From Vibrio sp. CDRSL-10 TSBA (GTDB lineage: Bacteria > Pseudomonadota > Gammaproteobacteria > Enterobacterales > Vibrionaceae), in contig CP155566.1 in the NCBI GenBank assembly GCA_039696685.1, forward strand, positions 806,001 through 870,000: a stretch of 64,000 bases of DNA, given 5' to 3'. Under the pieces are notes generated by a model, which saw nothing but the letters and a program-made list of their open reading frames with translations, searched no databases and had not been told where the DNA came from. Within the stretch, counting starts at the first letter, position 1, and each line of letters begins with the position of its first letter. This document shows, in pieces, positions 8,225 through 18,314 of the stretch. Made by a program: the position numbers and the translations under genes.

Positions 8225-8592
8225 TGGTGGAGCTGGCGGGAGTTGAACCCGCGTCCGAAAATCATTCATCTTTGGTACTACATGCTTAGTCGATCTTTAA
8301 TTTCGCCATCCACCTGCGAACCGACACGCTAATGAATGACTAACCTGAATTATAATTCGCCGTTCATCTCTCAGGTGGGAAAATCCGGGCTAGCGCGTTT
8401 GGGTTTGATCCCTCGTTGGTCCCCGTCTTACGTGCGGAAGCTAGGGCGAGAGAGCTCTCAGCAGGGTATTAAGCTGCTAGTGCGTAGTTTTCGTCGTTTG
8501 CGACTATTTTTTTGCGGTTTGTTAACGAGGCCTACCGCACCTCGGCATGCACCTCAGACTGCAAAATTCCCGTCGAATCCTGAATCAGCCCC
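8225..8592 (-). ncRNA. ssrA: Transfer-messenger RNA (tmRNA)
   Basis: A 368-base tmRNA. The 5' end reads GGGGCTGATTCAGGATTCGA (8592 downwards). The 3' end carries the T-arm-like GGGTTCAACTCCCGCCAGCT and an encoded CCA at 8225-8227. The internal tag frame at 8460-8500 reads GCAAACGACGAAAACTACGC and so on, encoding ANDENYALAA and a TAA stop. With SmpB (next gene) it frees ribosomes stalled on broken mRNA and marks the product for proteolysis. The 3' end is a common integration site for islands, consistent with the accessory genes downstream. Confidence 0.97.
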
Positions 8593-8607
8593 AAGGTTGT
8601 AACTCGC

Positions 8608-8635
8608 ATACTACCAGAAAAGTATTGTGTGTCCA
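8608..8635 (-). promoter_or_regulatory. Sigma-70 promoter of ssrA
   Basis: On the minus strand TGGACA (8630-8635) and TAGTAT (8608-8613) are 16 bases apart. Transcription would start about 8 bases before the mature tmRNA 5' end at 8592, as expected for a precursor trimmed by RNase P. Confidence 0.6.
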
Positions 8636-8660
8636 GTGGTATACGATTAACTGGTTACTA

Positions 8661-9149
8661 TTAGCGCAGGTTGTTGCTCTTCATAACGCGCGCTTTTTGG
8701 CGTTCCCAGTCTTTGTCTTTCAGGTCATCACGTTTGTCGTGCAGTTTCTTACCTTTCGATACACCGATTTTGAGTTTGACCCAAGAGCGGGACCAGTACA
8801 GAGACAGCGCGGTTAACGTCATCCCTTCACGGTTTATACGACCGAACAGGTTGTCGAGTTCACGACGTGATAACAGTAGCTTACGCACGCGGGTCGGGTT
8901 AGCGACCACGTGGGTGGATGCTTGCTGCAGCGGTGTGATGGTCATACCGGAGATAAACGCTTCTCCGTCACGCATGTACACATAGCTTTCAGCGATATTG
9001 GCTTTACCCTGGCGAAGTGATTTGACTTCCCAGCCTTGCAGCTCCAGGCCAGCTTCGATTTCATCTTCAATGAAATACTCGTGGCGGGCTTTTTTGTTCA
9101 GCGCGATAGTGTTGCTACCCGCTTTTGTCTTTGAATTTTTCTTTACCAT
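8661..9149 (-). CDS. smpB: SsrA-binding protein SmpB
   Basis: A 162-residue protein of the usual length that binds tmRNA and the empty decoding centre of stalled ribosomes. Recognisable blocks are [20 protein letters not shown] near the start, [19 protein letters not shown], and a basic C-terminal tail ending [16 protein letters not shown] that normally reads as a helix in the mRNA channel. It lies directly upstream of ssrA on the same strand, with the ssrA promoter just after its stop, so the partners are neighbours. Confidence 0.96.
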   Translation of the reverse strand: MVKKNSKTKAGSNTIALNKKARHEYFIEDEIEAGLELQGWEVKSLRQGKANIAESYVYMRDGEAFISGMTITPLQQASTHVVANPTRVRKLLLSRRELDNLFGRINREGMTLTALSLYWSRSWVKLKIGVSKGKKLHDKRDDLKDKDWERQKARVMKSNNLR

Positions 9150-9291
9150 AGTGGGCGCATTATACGGATTGGTGGAAAGTTAGGGAATGGTTTTCTTTGC
9201 GTAGCATAAGGTTAACCGCTGCAGAGCTCAAGAGGTAGCATGCAGTAACTTGAGCTGACCAAGGGATAAAAGTACAATCAGGGCAGGTGCG

Positions 9292-9324
9292 ATATTCCGA
9301 ACTGAACTCAACTGAGCGGAATAT
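9292..9324. repeat. Inverted repeat upstream of ratA
   Basis: ATATTCCG (9292-9299) and CGGAATAT (9317-9324) form 8-base arms around a 17-base centre that itself repeats ACTGA and AACTGAG. It lies between the divergent smpB and ratA genes, 64 bases before the ratA start, and may be an operator. No regulator is known for it. Confidence 0.35.
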
Positions 9325-9387
9325 AGGTATAAATAGTTATGTAGGCACGAATTTTTGGTGCAGTTCACGCGAAGGTGAGGAGAAAAG

Positions 9388-9819
9388 ATGAAGCAAGTCA
9401 GTCGTTCTGCGTTGGTCTCGTTCAGTGCGGATCAGATGTTTCATTTAGTCAATGATGTGGCGCGTTATCCGGAGTTTCTGCCAGGATGCTCGGGCAGCCG
9501 CGTGCTGGAGACAACCTCAGATAAGATGGTGGCGTCGGTCGATGTGTCGAAGGCCGGCATCAGCAAAACCTTTACCACTTCGAATGAGCTGAGTCATGGT
9601 CAGTCGATTATCATGAACCTGGTGGATGGCCCGTTCCGTACTCTGCGTGGCGGCTGGTTCTTTACTCCGCTGGATGAGTCGGCCTGTAAGGTTGAACTCA
9701 AGCTGGAGTTTGAGTTCTCAAGCAAGATGATTGAGATGGCGTTCGGTAAGGTGTTCAACGAGCTGACCAGCAACATGGTAAACGCGTTTACCGCGCGTGC
9801 CAAACAGGTTTATGTGTAA
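9388..9819 (+). CDS. ratA: RatA family START-domain protein (Coq10-like)
   Basis: A 143-residue single-domain protein of the polyketide cyclase/START fold (Coq10 family). The typical opening SRSALVSFSADQMFHLVNDV and RYPEFLPGC are present. E. coli RatA has been described as blocking 70S assembly, and Coq10 relatives bind ubiquinone; the sequence does not decide between these roles. It is followed after 119 bases by rnfH (ratB), the usual pairing, and stands divergent to smpB, a conserved arrangement in gamma-proteobacteria. A strong ribosome site (GGTGAGGAGA) precedes the ATG. Confidence 0.92.
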   Translation: MKQVSRSALVSFSADQMFHLVNDVARYPEFLPGCSGSRVLETTSDKMVASVDVSKAGISKTFTTSNELSHGQSIIMNLVDGPFRTLRGGWFFTPLDESACKVELKLEFEFSSKMIEMAFGKVFNELTSNMVNAFTARAKQVYV

Positions 9820-9839
9820 CGCCGGGTGATGCAACATAC

Positions 9840-9893
9840 TGGTTTTATGAAGAAACCAGGTTTATATAAAACACTGGGTTTATGTAAAATACC
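9840..9893 (+). repeat. Short imperfect tandem repeats between ratA and rnfH
   Basis: Three related units follow one another: GGTTTTATGAAGAAACCA, GGTTTATATAAAACACT and GGGTTTATGTAAAATACC, with a period near 18 bases. They fill about half of the ratA-rnfH gap. The function is unknown; slippage or a small mRNA structure is possible. Confidence 0.35.
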
Positions 9894-9938
9894 GCATTTC
9901 GGTAGAACAACGTTTTAAGCGAAGAGAGTTAACGCGCA

Positions 9939-10298
9939 ATGAGTATTGAATCAGACATGATCCACGTGGAAGTGGTGTATGCTCTGCCGCACGAGCAGCG
10001 CGTTCTGACTCTGGTGGTCAACAAGGATATGACGGTTGAAGAGATCATTCAGACCTCGGGTGTTTTGAAAATGTACCCGGATATTGATCTGAGCAAAAAC
10101 AAGGTGGGTGTGTTCAGCCGCAATGTGAAGCTTAATGCGACCGTACGTGATCGTGACCGGATTGAGATTTATCGCCCGCTGCTGGCCGATCCGAAAGAAA
10201 TCCGTCGCAAGCGCGCTGAGCAGGCCAAAGCAACCGGTAAAGCCGACCCGGTGACAGGCGGTAAGCCGAGTGCCCAGCGCAAAGCTGAAGAAGCTTGA
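9939..10298 (+). CDS. rnfH: RnfH family ubiquitin-like protein
   Basis: A 119-residue member of the RnfH/RatB family. The beta-grasp core is visible from [18 protein letters not shown] through [20 protein letters not shown] to [20 protein letters not shown], followed by a flexible Lys/Ala-rich tail. The family is named for its presence in some rnf electron-transport operons, but here it is paired with ratA, the more common setting; its biochemical role is not established. A bidirectional terminator follows. Confidence 0.92.
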   Translation: MSIESDMIHVEVVYALPHEQRVLTLVVNKDMTVEEIIQTSGVLKMYPDIDLSKNKVGVFSRNVKLNATVRDRDRIEIYRPLLADPKEIRRKRAEQAKATGKADPVTGGKPSAQRKAEEA

Positions 10299-10360
10299 AC
10301 AGCAGAGACTTGCTAAGTTTCTGGCTTGGCTGATGCCGAAGTCAAATTACGCATTAATTA

Positions 10361-10388
10361 AAAAGAGCTCGCCTAGGCGAGCTCTTTT
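10361..10388. terminator. Bidirectional terminator between rnfH and bamE
   Basis: A perfect inverted repeat with 13-base arms (AAAAGAGCTCGCC/GGCGAGCTCTTTT, loop TA) lies between two convergent genes, with A and T runs that serve both strands. Confidence 0.85.
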
Positions 10389-10449
10389 ACTATCTGTATC
10401 TTTTAATGACTGTCTGTGAGCAAATTATCGCTGCTCAGTGAAAACCGGT

Positions 10450-10809
10450 TTAGTTCAGGCTTTCAAAGAAGTCATCACTGGTTTTAAAGTCACCGGCGAT
10501 ATCAACCAGGTTGCCATCGTTGTTGAAATTAACGACCAGGTTTTTTTGCTCGGTGTCACCGTGTCCAGGGGTGTGATGGTAAATGTAATACCAGGTATCC
10601 GGATAGCCGTTTTCTACCAGCATTGGCGATCCTAATACGTAGCGCACCTGATCTTTCGACATACCAAATTTCAGCTGATCAACCGACTGTTGTTCAACGT
10701 AGTTACCCTGGTTGATGTCGATACGATAAACCAGACGTTCCATCACAGAACAGCCAGACAACATGGTCACGGCAAGGGGAAGGGCGACAAGCCACTTGGT
10801 TAACTGCAT
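10450..10809 (-). CDS. bamE: Outer membrane protein assembly factor BamE
   Basis: A 119-residue lipoprotein (SmpA/OmlA family) of the BAM complex, which folds beta-barrel proteins into the outer membrane. The lipobox LSGC follows a short signal (Cys near residue 20). The family core is present: [20 protein letters not shown], then DTWYYIYH and a closing beta strand [18 protein letters not shown]. The ATG at 10809 is preferred to the in-frame TTG two codons upstream. It lies between recN and rnfH, the standard gamma-proteobacterial order. Confidence 0.95.
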   Translation of the reverse strand: MQLTKWLVALPLAVTMLSGCSVMERLVYRIDINQGNYVEQQSVDQLKFGMSKDQVRYVLGSPMLVENGYPDTWYYIYHHTPGHGDTEQKNLVVNFNNDGNLVDIAGDFKTSDDFFESLN

Positions 10810-10857
10810 ATTCAAATTCTACTGCTGATCAAACTCAAAACTGGGGTGATAATAAAC

Positions 10858-10903
10858 AAGCTCAGGGCAGAAGTAAAAACTTCACACTCTCCCTGAGCTT
10901 TTT
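10858..10903 (-). terminator. Probable terminator after recN
   Basis: AAGCTCAGGG and CCCTGAGCTT form 10-base arms around a loop holding a second small hairpin (GAAGT/ACTTC). The structure lies between the recN stop and the bamE start. The T-rich tract is modest on the minus strand and better on the plus strand. Confidence 0.55.
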
Positions 10904-10963
10904 ATGACTGCGAATTTTGAATTAGGTTGCAAAGCGCGAACAAAAATTAGCAAATTTTGTCGA

Positions 10964-12629
10964 TTAAGCCGCGATAAGCAGCTCTTTGGCATTGGCCAGG
11001 GTCGATTCTGTGATCTGGCTACCACCGAGCAGACGGGCTAGCTCAGCCACGCGCTGTTCGTTGTCCAGTTTGACCATCTGGGTTTCAGTCGTACCGCCTT
11101 TGGTGTGCTTGGCGACAAACAGCTGGTTATGGCCACAGCCTGCCACCTGAGGTAAGTGGGTGACACACATGACTTGGGTGGACTCGCCCAGGGTGCGCAG
11201 CATTTTACCCACCACGGCGGCCGTCGGGCCTGAGATACCCACGTCGACTTCATCGAAAATCAGGCTCGGCGTATCGACTTTCTGCGCCGTGATGACCTGA
11301 ATTGCCAGAGAAATCCGTGACAGCTCACCACCGGAAGCAACTTTGGCGATCGGTTGCAGCGGCTGGCCCGGGTTGGTTGAGACCAGGAAGGTCACGGAAT
11401 CAAAACCCAGGGGAGACGGGTGGCCGCCCTGATTACACACATCGATTTTGAATTCGGCTTTTTCCATGCTCAGTTCATGCATGCTCTGACTGATGAGCTT
11501 ATCCAGCTCTTTGGCATAGCGGCTGCGTGATTTGTGCAGTTTCTCAGCCACGTTAACCAATAACTGGTATTTGTTGCCGACTTCTTCTTCCAGCTCAGAC
11601 ATTTTTTCTTCCGAGCAGTCGAGCTGTTCGATTTGCTGCAGCAGATCCTGATGATGCTGGTAGAGCTCTTCCGGCAGCACATGGTGTTTGCGTGACAGTG
11701 ACATAATGCGTGAGTAGCGCTCTTCGACATACGCCATCCGCTCCGGATCCACATCGATATTATCCAGATAAGCACGCAGTTCACTGTTGGCTTCTTCGAG
11801 CTGAATCATGGCTTCACTGATCATATTCGGCAGAGTGGCCAGTTTGGTGTCCATTTCCGCCAGTTCGATCAGGGTATGGCTGACACTTTGCAGCATACCG
11901 AGTGCGTTAACGTCTTCACCTTCGTACAGCAGTTCAATCGCTTGCTGGCAGTTGATCGCCAGTTCGCCACTGTTAGCCAGACGTTTGTGCTCCTGCTCCA
12001 GTTCGGCGTATTCGTCTTCGCCGATCGCCAGTTCGTTCAGCTCTTTGATTTGGTATTCGAGCAGTTGCAGCTGAGCCAGGTTTCTGCTGGCTGTTCTCTT
12101 TGAGTTGCTTCAACTGATTATTAGCCTGACGCCAGTTTTGGTAGGCAAGGCGGGTCTTTTTCATCAGTTCGCCGTGGCCGGCGTATTGATCCAGCATCGC
12201 CAGCTGTTGTTCCGGCTTCATCAGTTGCTGGTGGGCATGCTGACCATGGATGTTGATCAGCAGCTGACCGAGAGATTTTAGCTGGGATAGCGGGACCGGA
12301 CTGCCGTTGATAAAGGCGCGTGAACGGCCGTCTTTGCTGATGGTGCGGCGCAGAATGCAGTCTTTGCCGTCCAGCAGTTCGTTATCTTCCAGCCAGCGGG
12401 TGGCGTGAATATTGTTATCGAGGACAAAAGCGGCGCTGACTTCGGTTTTTTCTTCACCTTGTCGCACCATGCTGGCTTCCGCGCGGCCGCCTAAACAGAG
12501 GCTAAGCGCATCAATGGCAATCGATTTACCGGCACCGGTTTCACCGGTGATGGTGGTCATTCCCTTTGACAGCTCGAGTTGCAGAGCTTTAACAATCGCA
12601 AAATTATTTACACTTAGATGAGCCAGCAT
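10964..12629 (-). CDS. recN: DNA repair protein RecN, one frameshift
   Basis: An SMC-like ATPase of double-strand break repair. The N-terminal part has [13 protein letters not shown] and Walker A GETGAGKS. The C-terminal part has the ABC signature [14 protein letters not shown] and Walker [13 protein letters not shown], with coiled coils between. The frame is lost at GTTTC 12080-12084 (GAAAC on the coding strand): removing one A turns CAGAAACCTGG into CAGAACCTGG, and the family sequence [15 protein letters not shown] resumes. The corrected length is about 554 residues, normal for RecN. The ATG at 12629 fits E. coli RecN better than the GTG at 12638. Three LexA-like boxes stand just upstream. 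Confidence 0.93.
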
Positions 12630-12638
12630 TTTGTGCAC

Positions 12639-12694
12639 CTGTATAATTGAACAATACTGTATAAGAAAACAGTATATACTGTTTCTTTATACAG
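12639..12694 (-). promoter_or_regulatory. Cluster of three LexA (SOS) boxes before recN
   Basis: Two sites fit CTGT-N8-ACAG exactly: 12657-12672 (CTGTATAAGAAAACAG) and 12679-12694 (CTGTTTCTTTATACAG). A third at 12639-12654 (CTGTATAATTGAACAA) has one mismatch. Starts are 18 and 22 bases apart. E. coli recN is likewise controlled by multiple LexA boxes, so tight SOS repression with strong induction after DNA damage is expected. Confidence 0.9.
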
Positions 12695-12764
12695 TAAAGT
12701 TGTCCAGGTGAAATCTTTTGCGTAACCAGCGAAAAAGTGTGATCCAGATCGAGGAGTGCCTGAT

Positions 12765-13649
12765 TTAGAACAACTTACTCGACCAGCCGAGCTTATTTCG
12801 CAATACATGGTAGTAGCTGTAGTCTTGCGGATGAATCAGTTTCAGCACATTAGGGCTTTGATAAATATGGATTTCATCTCCGGGTGATACCGGCAGGGAT
12901 ACCTGGCCGTCACAGCTGATTTCCTGAGTGCCACGATTGTCCGGCGAGACAATCAGTTTGATGCGGCGTTTGCCATCGACTACCAGCGGGCGGCACGACA
13001 GGGTGTGCGGGAACATAGGCACCAGGGTGATGGCATTCAGGCTCGGCGACAGAATCGGACCGCCGCCGGAAAGCGAATAGGCGGTGGAACCGGTCGGCGT
13101 TGAAATGATCAGGCCATCAGAGCGCTGGGAGAAGGCGAAGTTGTTGTCGATATAGACTTCAAACTCAATCATGTGAGCAATTTTGCCCGGGTGCAGCACG
13201 GCTTCGTTCAGTGCCGCGTTCTGGCTTTTGACCTGGCCGTGGCGGTGAATTTCCGCTTCCAACAGAAAGCGCTCTTCTTCCAGATAATTACCGGCCAGCA
13301 CATCGAGCAAGCGATCCTGAAAATCTTCCGGATTCAGATCCGTCAGAAAGCCGAGGTTACCGCGGTTGACGCCTATAACCGAAATATCGAAGCGGGAAAG
13401 GACGCGTGCAGCACCGAGCATGTTGCCGTCACCACCGACAACGATGCCGAGGTCAGCATGCTTGCCCAGTTCAATCAGACTGGCAAAGTGGTCACTGGGG
13501 ATATCGGTCAGGATGTCACGTAACCGATCATCGATAAACACAGACTTACCTAAAGAAGTTAACCAATGGTAGAGATCTTTATGTGTCTGAATTGCTTGTT
13601 GATCCCGGGGTTTACCAATGATGGCGATCACTTCAAACGGGTTTTTCAT
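12765..13649 (-). CDS. nadK: NAD kinase
   Basis: Phosphorylates NAD to NADP. The 294-residue length is typical. The family motif GGDGN is present ([15 protein letters not shown], about residues 72-86), as are the [11 protein letters not shown] block and the second conserved region [19 protein letters not shown] that shapes the NAD site. It lies between recN and the divergent grpE, a conserved gene order. The end of this gene and the recN boxes are about 70 bases apart, so recN has its own regulated promoter. Confidence 0.96.
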   Translation of the reverse strand: MKNPFEVIAIIGKPRDQQAIQTHKDLYHWLTSLGKSVFIDDRLRDILTDIPSDHFASLIELGKHADLGIVVGGDGNMLGAARVLSRFDISVIGVNRGNLGFLTDLNPEDFQDRLLDVLAGNYLEEERFLLEAEIHRHGQVKSQNAALNEAVLHPGKIAHMIEFEVYIDNNFAFSQRSDGLIISTPTGSTAYSLSGGGPILSPSLNAITLVPMFPHTLSCRPLVVDGKRRIKLIVSPDNRGTQEISCDGQVSLPVSPGDEIHIYQSPNVLKLIHPQDYSYYHVLRNKLGWSSKLF

Positions 13650-13670
13650 AAGTTTTCCAACCGAATTAGG

Positions 13671-13698
13671 CTTGAATCAGAATTCTTCATCCCCATAA
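13671..13698 (+). promoter_or_regulatory. Sigma-32 heat-shock promoter of grpE
   Basis: CTTGAAT (13671-13677) and CCCCATAA (13691-13698) are separated by 13 bases, close to the sigma-32 consensus CTTGAAA-N13-CCCCATNT. It lies in the divergent nadK-grpE gap, about 180 bases before the grpE start. Confidence 0.8.
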
Positions 13699-13876
13699 TA
13701 AAGGCAAGTTACGCTTTTATGCGAATTTTTGTGTCAGGAAACGAGGGCTTATTGCGGTTTTCCGGTCAAATATTAGACCAGGTCGCCATTATCAGCGACT
13801 TACTGAGGAAAACAGTAATAATCTCATAAGCATTTCAACTCCTTAGCACATAAGTGATAAGAGTTCTGGAGATATC

Positions 13877-14488
13877 ATGAGCAACGAAGAAAACAAGATG
13901 AAAGACGAAGAGCTGCAGCAAGACGCGGTACAAACTGAAGCGGAAGCCGTAGGCACTGATGCTGATATCGATTGGAATCAAGGCGCTGACTCTGCAGACG
14001 AACTTGATGAGAAAGAAGCGAAGATCGCTCAGCTGGAAGCCGCTTTACTGACCAGTGAAGAGCGTGTTAAAGAGCAGCAGGATGCCGTGCTGCGTGCCCG
14101 TGCTGAAGTTGAGAACATGCGTCGCCGCAGCGAGCAGGAAATCGACAAAGCGCGTAAATTCGCTCTGAGTCGTTTTGTTGAAGAGCTGCTGCCGGTTATT
14201 GATAACCTGGAGCGTGCGATTCAGTCGGCTGATGGTGAAGTAGAAGCGATTAAACCGATTCTGGAAGGCGTTGAGCTGACTCATAAAACGTTCGTCGATG
14301 CGATTGCTAAATTTGGTCTGAAAGAGATCAACCCGGAAGGTGAAGCGTTCAATCCGGAGCTGCACCAGGCGATGTCGATTCAGGAAAGCCCTGACCATGC
14401 ATCAAACACAGTGATGTTTGTGATGCAAAAAGGTTACGAGCTGAATGGTCGTGTTGTGCGTCCGGCGATGGTAATGGTTGCTAAATAA
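13877..14488 (+). CDS. grpE: Nucleotide exchange factor GrpE
   Basis: The co-chaperone that releases ADP from DnaK. It has 203 residues, with an acidic disordered N-terminus, a long coiled coil ([20 protein letters not shown]) containing the conserved [18 protein letters not shown], and the C-terminal beta domain with [10 protein letters not shown] and [20 protein letters not shown]. It is under a sigma-32 promoter. Unlike the simple grpE-dnaK-dnaJ order, a symporter gene separates it from dnaK. A strong terminator follows. Confidence 0.96.
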   Translation: MSNEENKMKDEELQQDAVQTEAEAVGTDADIDWNQGADSADELDEKEAKIAQLEAALLTSEERVKEQQDAVLRARAEVENMRRRSEQEIDKARKFALSRFVEELLPVIDNLERAIQSADGEVEAIKPILEGVELTHKTFVDAIAKFGLKEINPEGEAFNPELHQAMSIQESPDHASNTVMFVMQKGYELNGRVVRPAMVMVAK

Positions 14489-14522
14489 GCATCATCTGCC
14501 ATAACGGCTAAAACGATTAACG

Positions 14523-14552
14523 AAAAAGAGAGACGATTGTCTCTCTTTTTTT
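14523..14552 (+). terminator. Terminator of grpE
   Basis: AAAAAGAGAGAC-GATT-GTCTCTCTTTTT with a run of T, 35 bases after the grpE stop. Confidence 0.85.
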
Positions 14553-14829
14553 ATGCCTGAAAGTGCACTAACTCACTGTTGCTTATGGGGTTCTATCATT
14601 GAATACTAATTAATAATAGAAATAACACTAAAAACAACGCATTAGAGTTTAATATGGCCTTTATGGATAAAAAGTGGTCATTATTCTAATTTGCTCTATG
14701 TAACATTTTTGTAAATAAATACTTTGGATTGTGGGGTTGCTGTGTATGATGCGCGCACGTTTTGCACAATATGTGACATAAACGGCTGTATAACTAGAAA
14801 TGCTCAACACAACAATCTGGAGTGGAACG
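14553..14829 (+). other. Gap between grpE terminator and symporter gene
   Basis: About 280 AT-rich bases that should hold the symporter promoter. A TATGAT element at 14746-14751 is a possible -10 box, but no -35 box at good spacing stands out. No other feature was seen. Confidence 0.3.
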
Positions 14830-16102
14830 ATGAATAAATCGCTCTCAACAAAAATATTTTTAGGTTTGTTTGCTGGTCTGGTGCTTGGCACTGGTATTCA
14901 GTACCTTTTTTCGGGCGTTGCCCTGTTTGATGTATACCTGCTTGGCGCAGCAGAAGGCGCAGGCGGGATGTTTGTTTCTCTGATCAAATTGCTGGTGGTG
15001 CCCCTGGTTTACGTATCGATCGTATGCGGTATTGTTGACCTGAAAGACATCTCGGCTTTTGGACGCCTGGGAACCAAAACCTTCGCGCTCTACCTGATTA
15101 ACACCATTATTGCGATTGCGGCGGCACTGACCGTTGGCATGATTTTCCAGCCGGGCGCGGATGCGAATCTGGCCGGGACGGTTTCGCAGGCTGTTAAGCT
15201 GACCACAACAGAAACGCCGGACATTTTCTCGCTGGTGGTAAACATTGTACCGAGTAACCCGGTACAGGCGTTTGCTAACGGTGACATGCTGCAAATTATT
15301 TTTATGGCGATTCTGACCGGTCTGGCAATTCAGGCGCTGGACTCTCGTGGTGGCCCTGCGATCCGCACCTTTAAAATGGCCAATGAAATCATGATGAAGC
15401 TGGTTGGCCTGGTGATGAGCCTGGCGCCATACGGTGTATTTGCCCTGATGACTCAACTGGGTGCGACGCTGGATGCGCATACCTTGTTCTCTGTCGCCGG
15501 CTATGTAGCCCTGGTGGTGGTGATGCTGGTGTTCTGGATTTTCGTTTTCTATCCGGTGGTCGTCGGCATGACAACCAGCGTTTCACCGAAGCAATTTTTG
15601 CGCGCGACCCGTGAGCAGGTGCTGTTTCTCGCTTTCGACCGCCAGCTCCAATGCGACCATCCCGGTTACGATGCGTACCCTGACTGAAAAGCTGCAAGTG
15701 TCAAAATCGGTCGCCGGTTTCGGTGTGCCGCTTGGCGCGACCATGAATATGTCCGGTGTGTCTATCTATATTGCGCTTGCGACCATTTTTGTTGCCAACG
15801 CGTTTGGCCAGCCAATTAACTCGGCCGATATCTTTACTCTGGGCCTGACGATTCTGCTGCTGTCGATTGGCGCAGGCGGTGTTCCGGGCGGCGGTGTAGT
15901 GATGGTTGGCGTATTGCTGCACCAGCTGGGCCTGCCACCAGAAGGTCTGGCAATTATCGCTGCGGTTGACCGGATTAACGATATGTTCTGTACTTCATCT
16001 AACGTGGTGGGTGATACGGCGGTTAATACCATCGTTGCCAAAAGTGAAGGTGCGCTGGCTGAAGAAGAAGCGGGCGGTGAACTGGCAACAGAGTCACGTT
16101 AA
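14830..16102 (+). CDS. Dicarboxylate/amino acid:cation symporter (DAACS family), one frameshift
   Basis: A multi-spanning sodium- or proton-coupled carrier of the GltP/DctA/SstT superfamily (about 424 residues). Evidence is the first helix KIFLGLFAGLVLGTGIQYLF, the region SLIKLLVVPLVYVSIVCG, the serine-rich hairpin STASSNATIPVTM and the GVPLGATMNMSGVSIYIAL motif (the NMDGT position of glutamate carriers). The frame breaks at GTTTC 15624-15628; removing one T gives ...EQVLFSLSTASSN. The ATG at 14830 has GGAG upstream and is preferred to 14800. The substrate is unknown. It sits between grpE and dnaK. Confidence 0.88.
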
Positions 16103-16143
16103 AAAAGCGTGCTACAGAGCGATATAATCTGCTTATATTTCAG

Positions 16144-16171
16144 AGCGAAGCCAAGCGGCTTCGCTTTTTTA
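16144..16171 (+). terminator. Terminator of the symporter gene
   Basis: AGCGAAGCC-AAGC-GGCTTCGCT followed by TTTTT, about 40 bases after the stop codon. Confidence 0.85.
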
Positions 16172-16236
16172 TTGCTCAGGAGAGGCGATTTGCCACGCCA
16201 GAGTGAGAAAAATTAAAACTTTTTTTAATCTGGCCC

Positions 16237-16264
16237 TTGAAAAGGCTCTTGGCGCCCTTATCTA
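16237..16264 (+). promoter_or_regulatory. Sigma-32 heat-shock promoter of dnaK
   Basis: CTTGAAA (16237-16243) and CCCTTATC (16256-16263) are 12 bases apart, matching the sigma-32 -35 element exactly and the -10 element partly. The dnaK start is 120 bases downstream. Confidence 0.75.
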
Positions 16265-16384
16265 TGGGGCATACGAGAAACAAACATCAACGTTTTTGTT
16301 GGTGAGCAGGGTTGAAACCCGATTCTCCACCCCCACATAAGGGGTATAGCAAAACGAACATAGAATTTATTCGGAGATAGCCTG

Positions 16385-18299
16385 ATGGGTAAAATCATTG
16401 GTATTGACTTAGGTACTACTAACTCATGTGTTGCTGTGCTTGATGGCGACAAACCTCGCGTAATTGAAAATGCTGAGGGTGAGCGTACAACACCTTCTAT
16501 TATTGCGTACACAGATGGTGAAACGCTAGTTGGTCAACCAGCGAAACGTCAAGCTGTAACCAACCCAGAAAACACGCTGTTCGCAATCAAACGTCTGATT
16601 GGTCGTCGTTATGAAGACGAAGAAGTGCAACGTGACATCTCTATCATGCCTTACAAAATCGTTAAGGCAGACAACGGTGACGCTTGGGTAGAAGCGAAAG
16701 GCCAGAAAATGGCGGCGCCACAGGTTTCAGCTGAAGTTCTGAAGAAAATGAAGAAGACTGCTGAAGATTACCTGGGCGAGAAGGTAACCGGCGCGGTTAT
16801 CACAGTTCCAGCTTACTTCAACGATGCGCAGCGTCAGGCAACCAAAGATGCCGGTCGTATCGCAGGTCTTGAAGTAAAACGTATCATTAACGAACCGACT
16901 GCAGCAGCTCTGGCTTACGGTCTGGACAAACAAGGCGGCGACCGCACTATCGCGGTATACGACCTGGGTGGTGGTACATTCGATATTTCAATCATCGAGA
17001 TCGATGAAGTTGAAGGCGAGAAAACCTTCGAAGTTCTGGCAACCAATGGTGACACTCACCTGGGTGGTGAAGACTTCGACAACCGCATGATCAACTACCT
17101 GGTTGAAGAGTTCAACAAAGAACAAGGCATCAACCTGAAAAACGATCCGCTAGCGATGCAGCGTCTGAAAGAAGCAGCAGAGAAAGCGAAGATCGAACTG
17201 TCTTCTGCACAGCAAACAGACGTGAACCTGCCGTACATCACTGCAGACGCGACTGGTCCTAAGCACATGAACGTTAAAGTGACTCGTGCGAAACTGGAAT
17301 CTCTGGTTGAAGACCTGGTACAACGTTCTCTGGAACCACTGAAAGTGGCACTGGCAGATGCTGACCTGTCTGTTAAAGACATCACTGACGTTATCCTGGT
17401 GGGTGGTCAGACTCGTATGCCTATGGTTCAGAAGAAAGTTGCTGACTTCTTCGGTAAAGAAGCTCGTCGTGACGTGAACCCTGATGAAGCGGTAGCGGTT
17501 GGTGCTGCAGTTCAAGGTGGCGTACTGGCGGGTGACGTTAAAGACGTACTGCTGCTGGACGTTACTCCACTGTCTCTGGGTATCGAGACTATGGGCGGCG
17601 TAATGACTAAGCTGATTGAGAAAAACACCACGATTCCTACTAAAGCGAACCAGGTGTTCTCAACTGCAGAAGACAACCAGAAACGCAGTAACTATCCACG
17701 TACTGCAAGGTGAGCGTAAACAGGCGACTTACAACAAGTCTCTGGGTCAGTTCAACCTGGAAGGCATCCAAGCTGCACCACGTGGTATGCCACAGATCGA
17801 AGTAACCTTCGACCTGGACGCGGACGGTATCCTGCACGTATCAGCGAAAGATAAGCAAACTGGTAAAGAGCAGAACATCACTATCCAGGCATCTGGTGGT
17901 CTGAGCGATGAAGACATCGAGAAAATGGTTCAGGAAGCAGAAGCTAACAAAGAAGCGGACAAAAAGTTCGAAGAGCTGGCAACTGCACGTAACCAGGCTG
18001 ACCAACTGATCCACGGTACTCGTAAGCAAATCGAAGAAGCGGGTGACGCTCTTCCTGCTGACGAGAAAGAGAAAATCGAAACTGCATTGAACGAGCTGGA
18101 AACAGCGAAGCGCGGTGAAGATAAAGCGGAAATCGACGCGAAAGTTCAAGCGCTGATGACGGCTTCTCAGAAACTGATGGAAATCGCTCAGCAGAAAGCT
18201 CAGGCACAGCAAGGCGCTGATGCTGGTCAGCAGTCAGCATCGCAAGATGACGACGTGGTTGACGCCGAGTTTGAAGAAGTGAAAGACGACAAGAAATAA
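16385..18299 (+). CDS. dnaK: Chaperone DnaK (Hsp70), one frameshift
   Basis: ATP-dependent chaperone. It shows [15 protein letters not shown] at the N-terminus, [17 protein letters not shown], the phosphate loop [33 protein letters not shown] at the linker to the substrate domain, and a Gln/Asp-rich tail ending [10 protein letters not shown]. The frame breaks at GAAAC 17680-17684; removing one A restores [18 protein letters not shown] and a 637-residue protein, the usual size. A real null at this position would lack the substrate-binding domain, which makes an error in the sequence more likely than loss. It is controlled from a sigma-32 promoter. Confidence 0.96.
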
Positions 18300-18314
18300 T
18301 TCTTTGTCTGAAGC

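Noticed and set aside
8336..8816. Open frames overlapping the tmRNA gene
   Set aside because: The tmRNA 5' and 3' ends and the tag sequence are clear, so these frames are chance.
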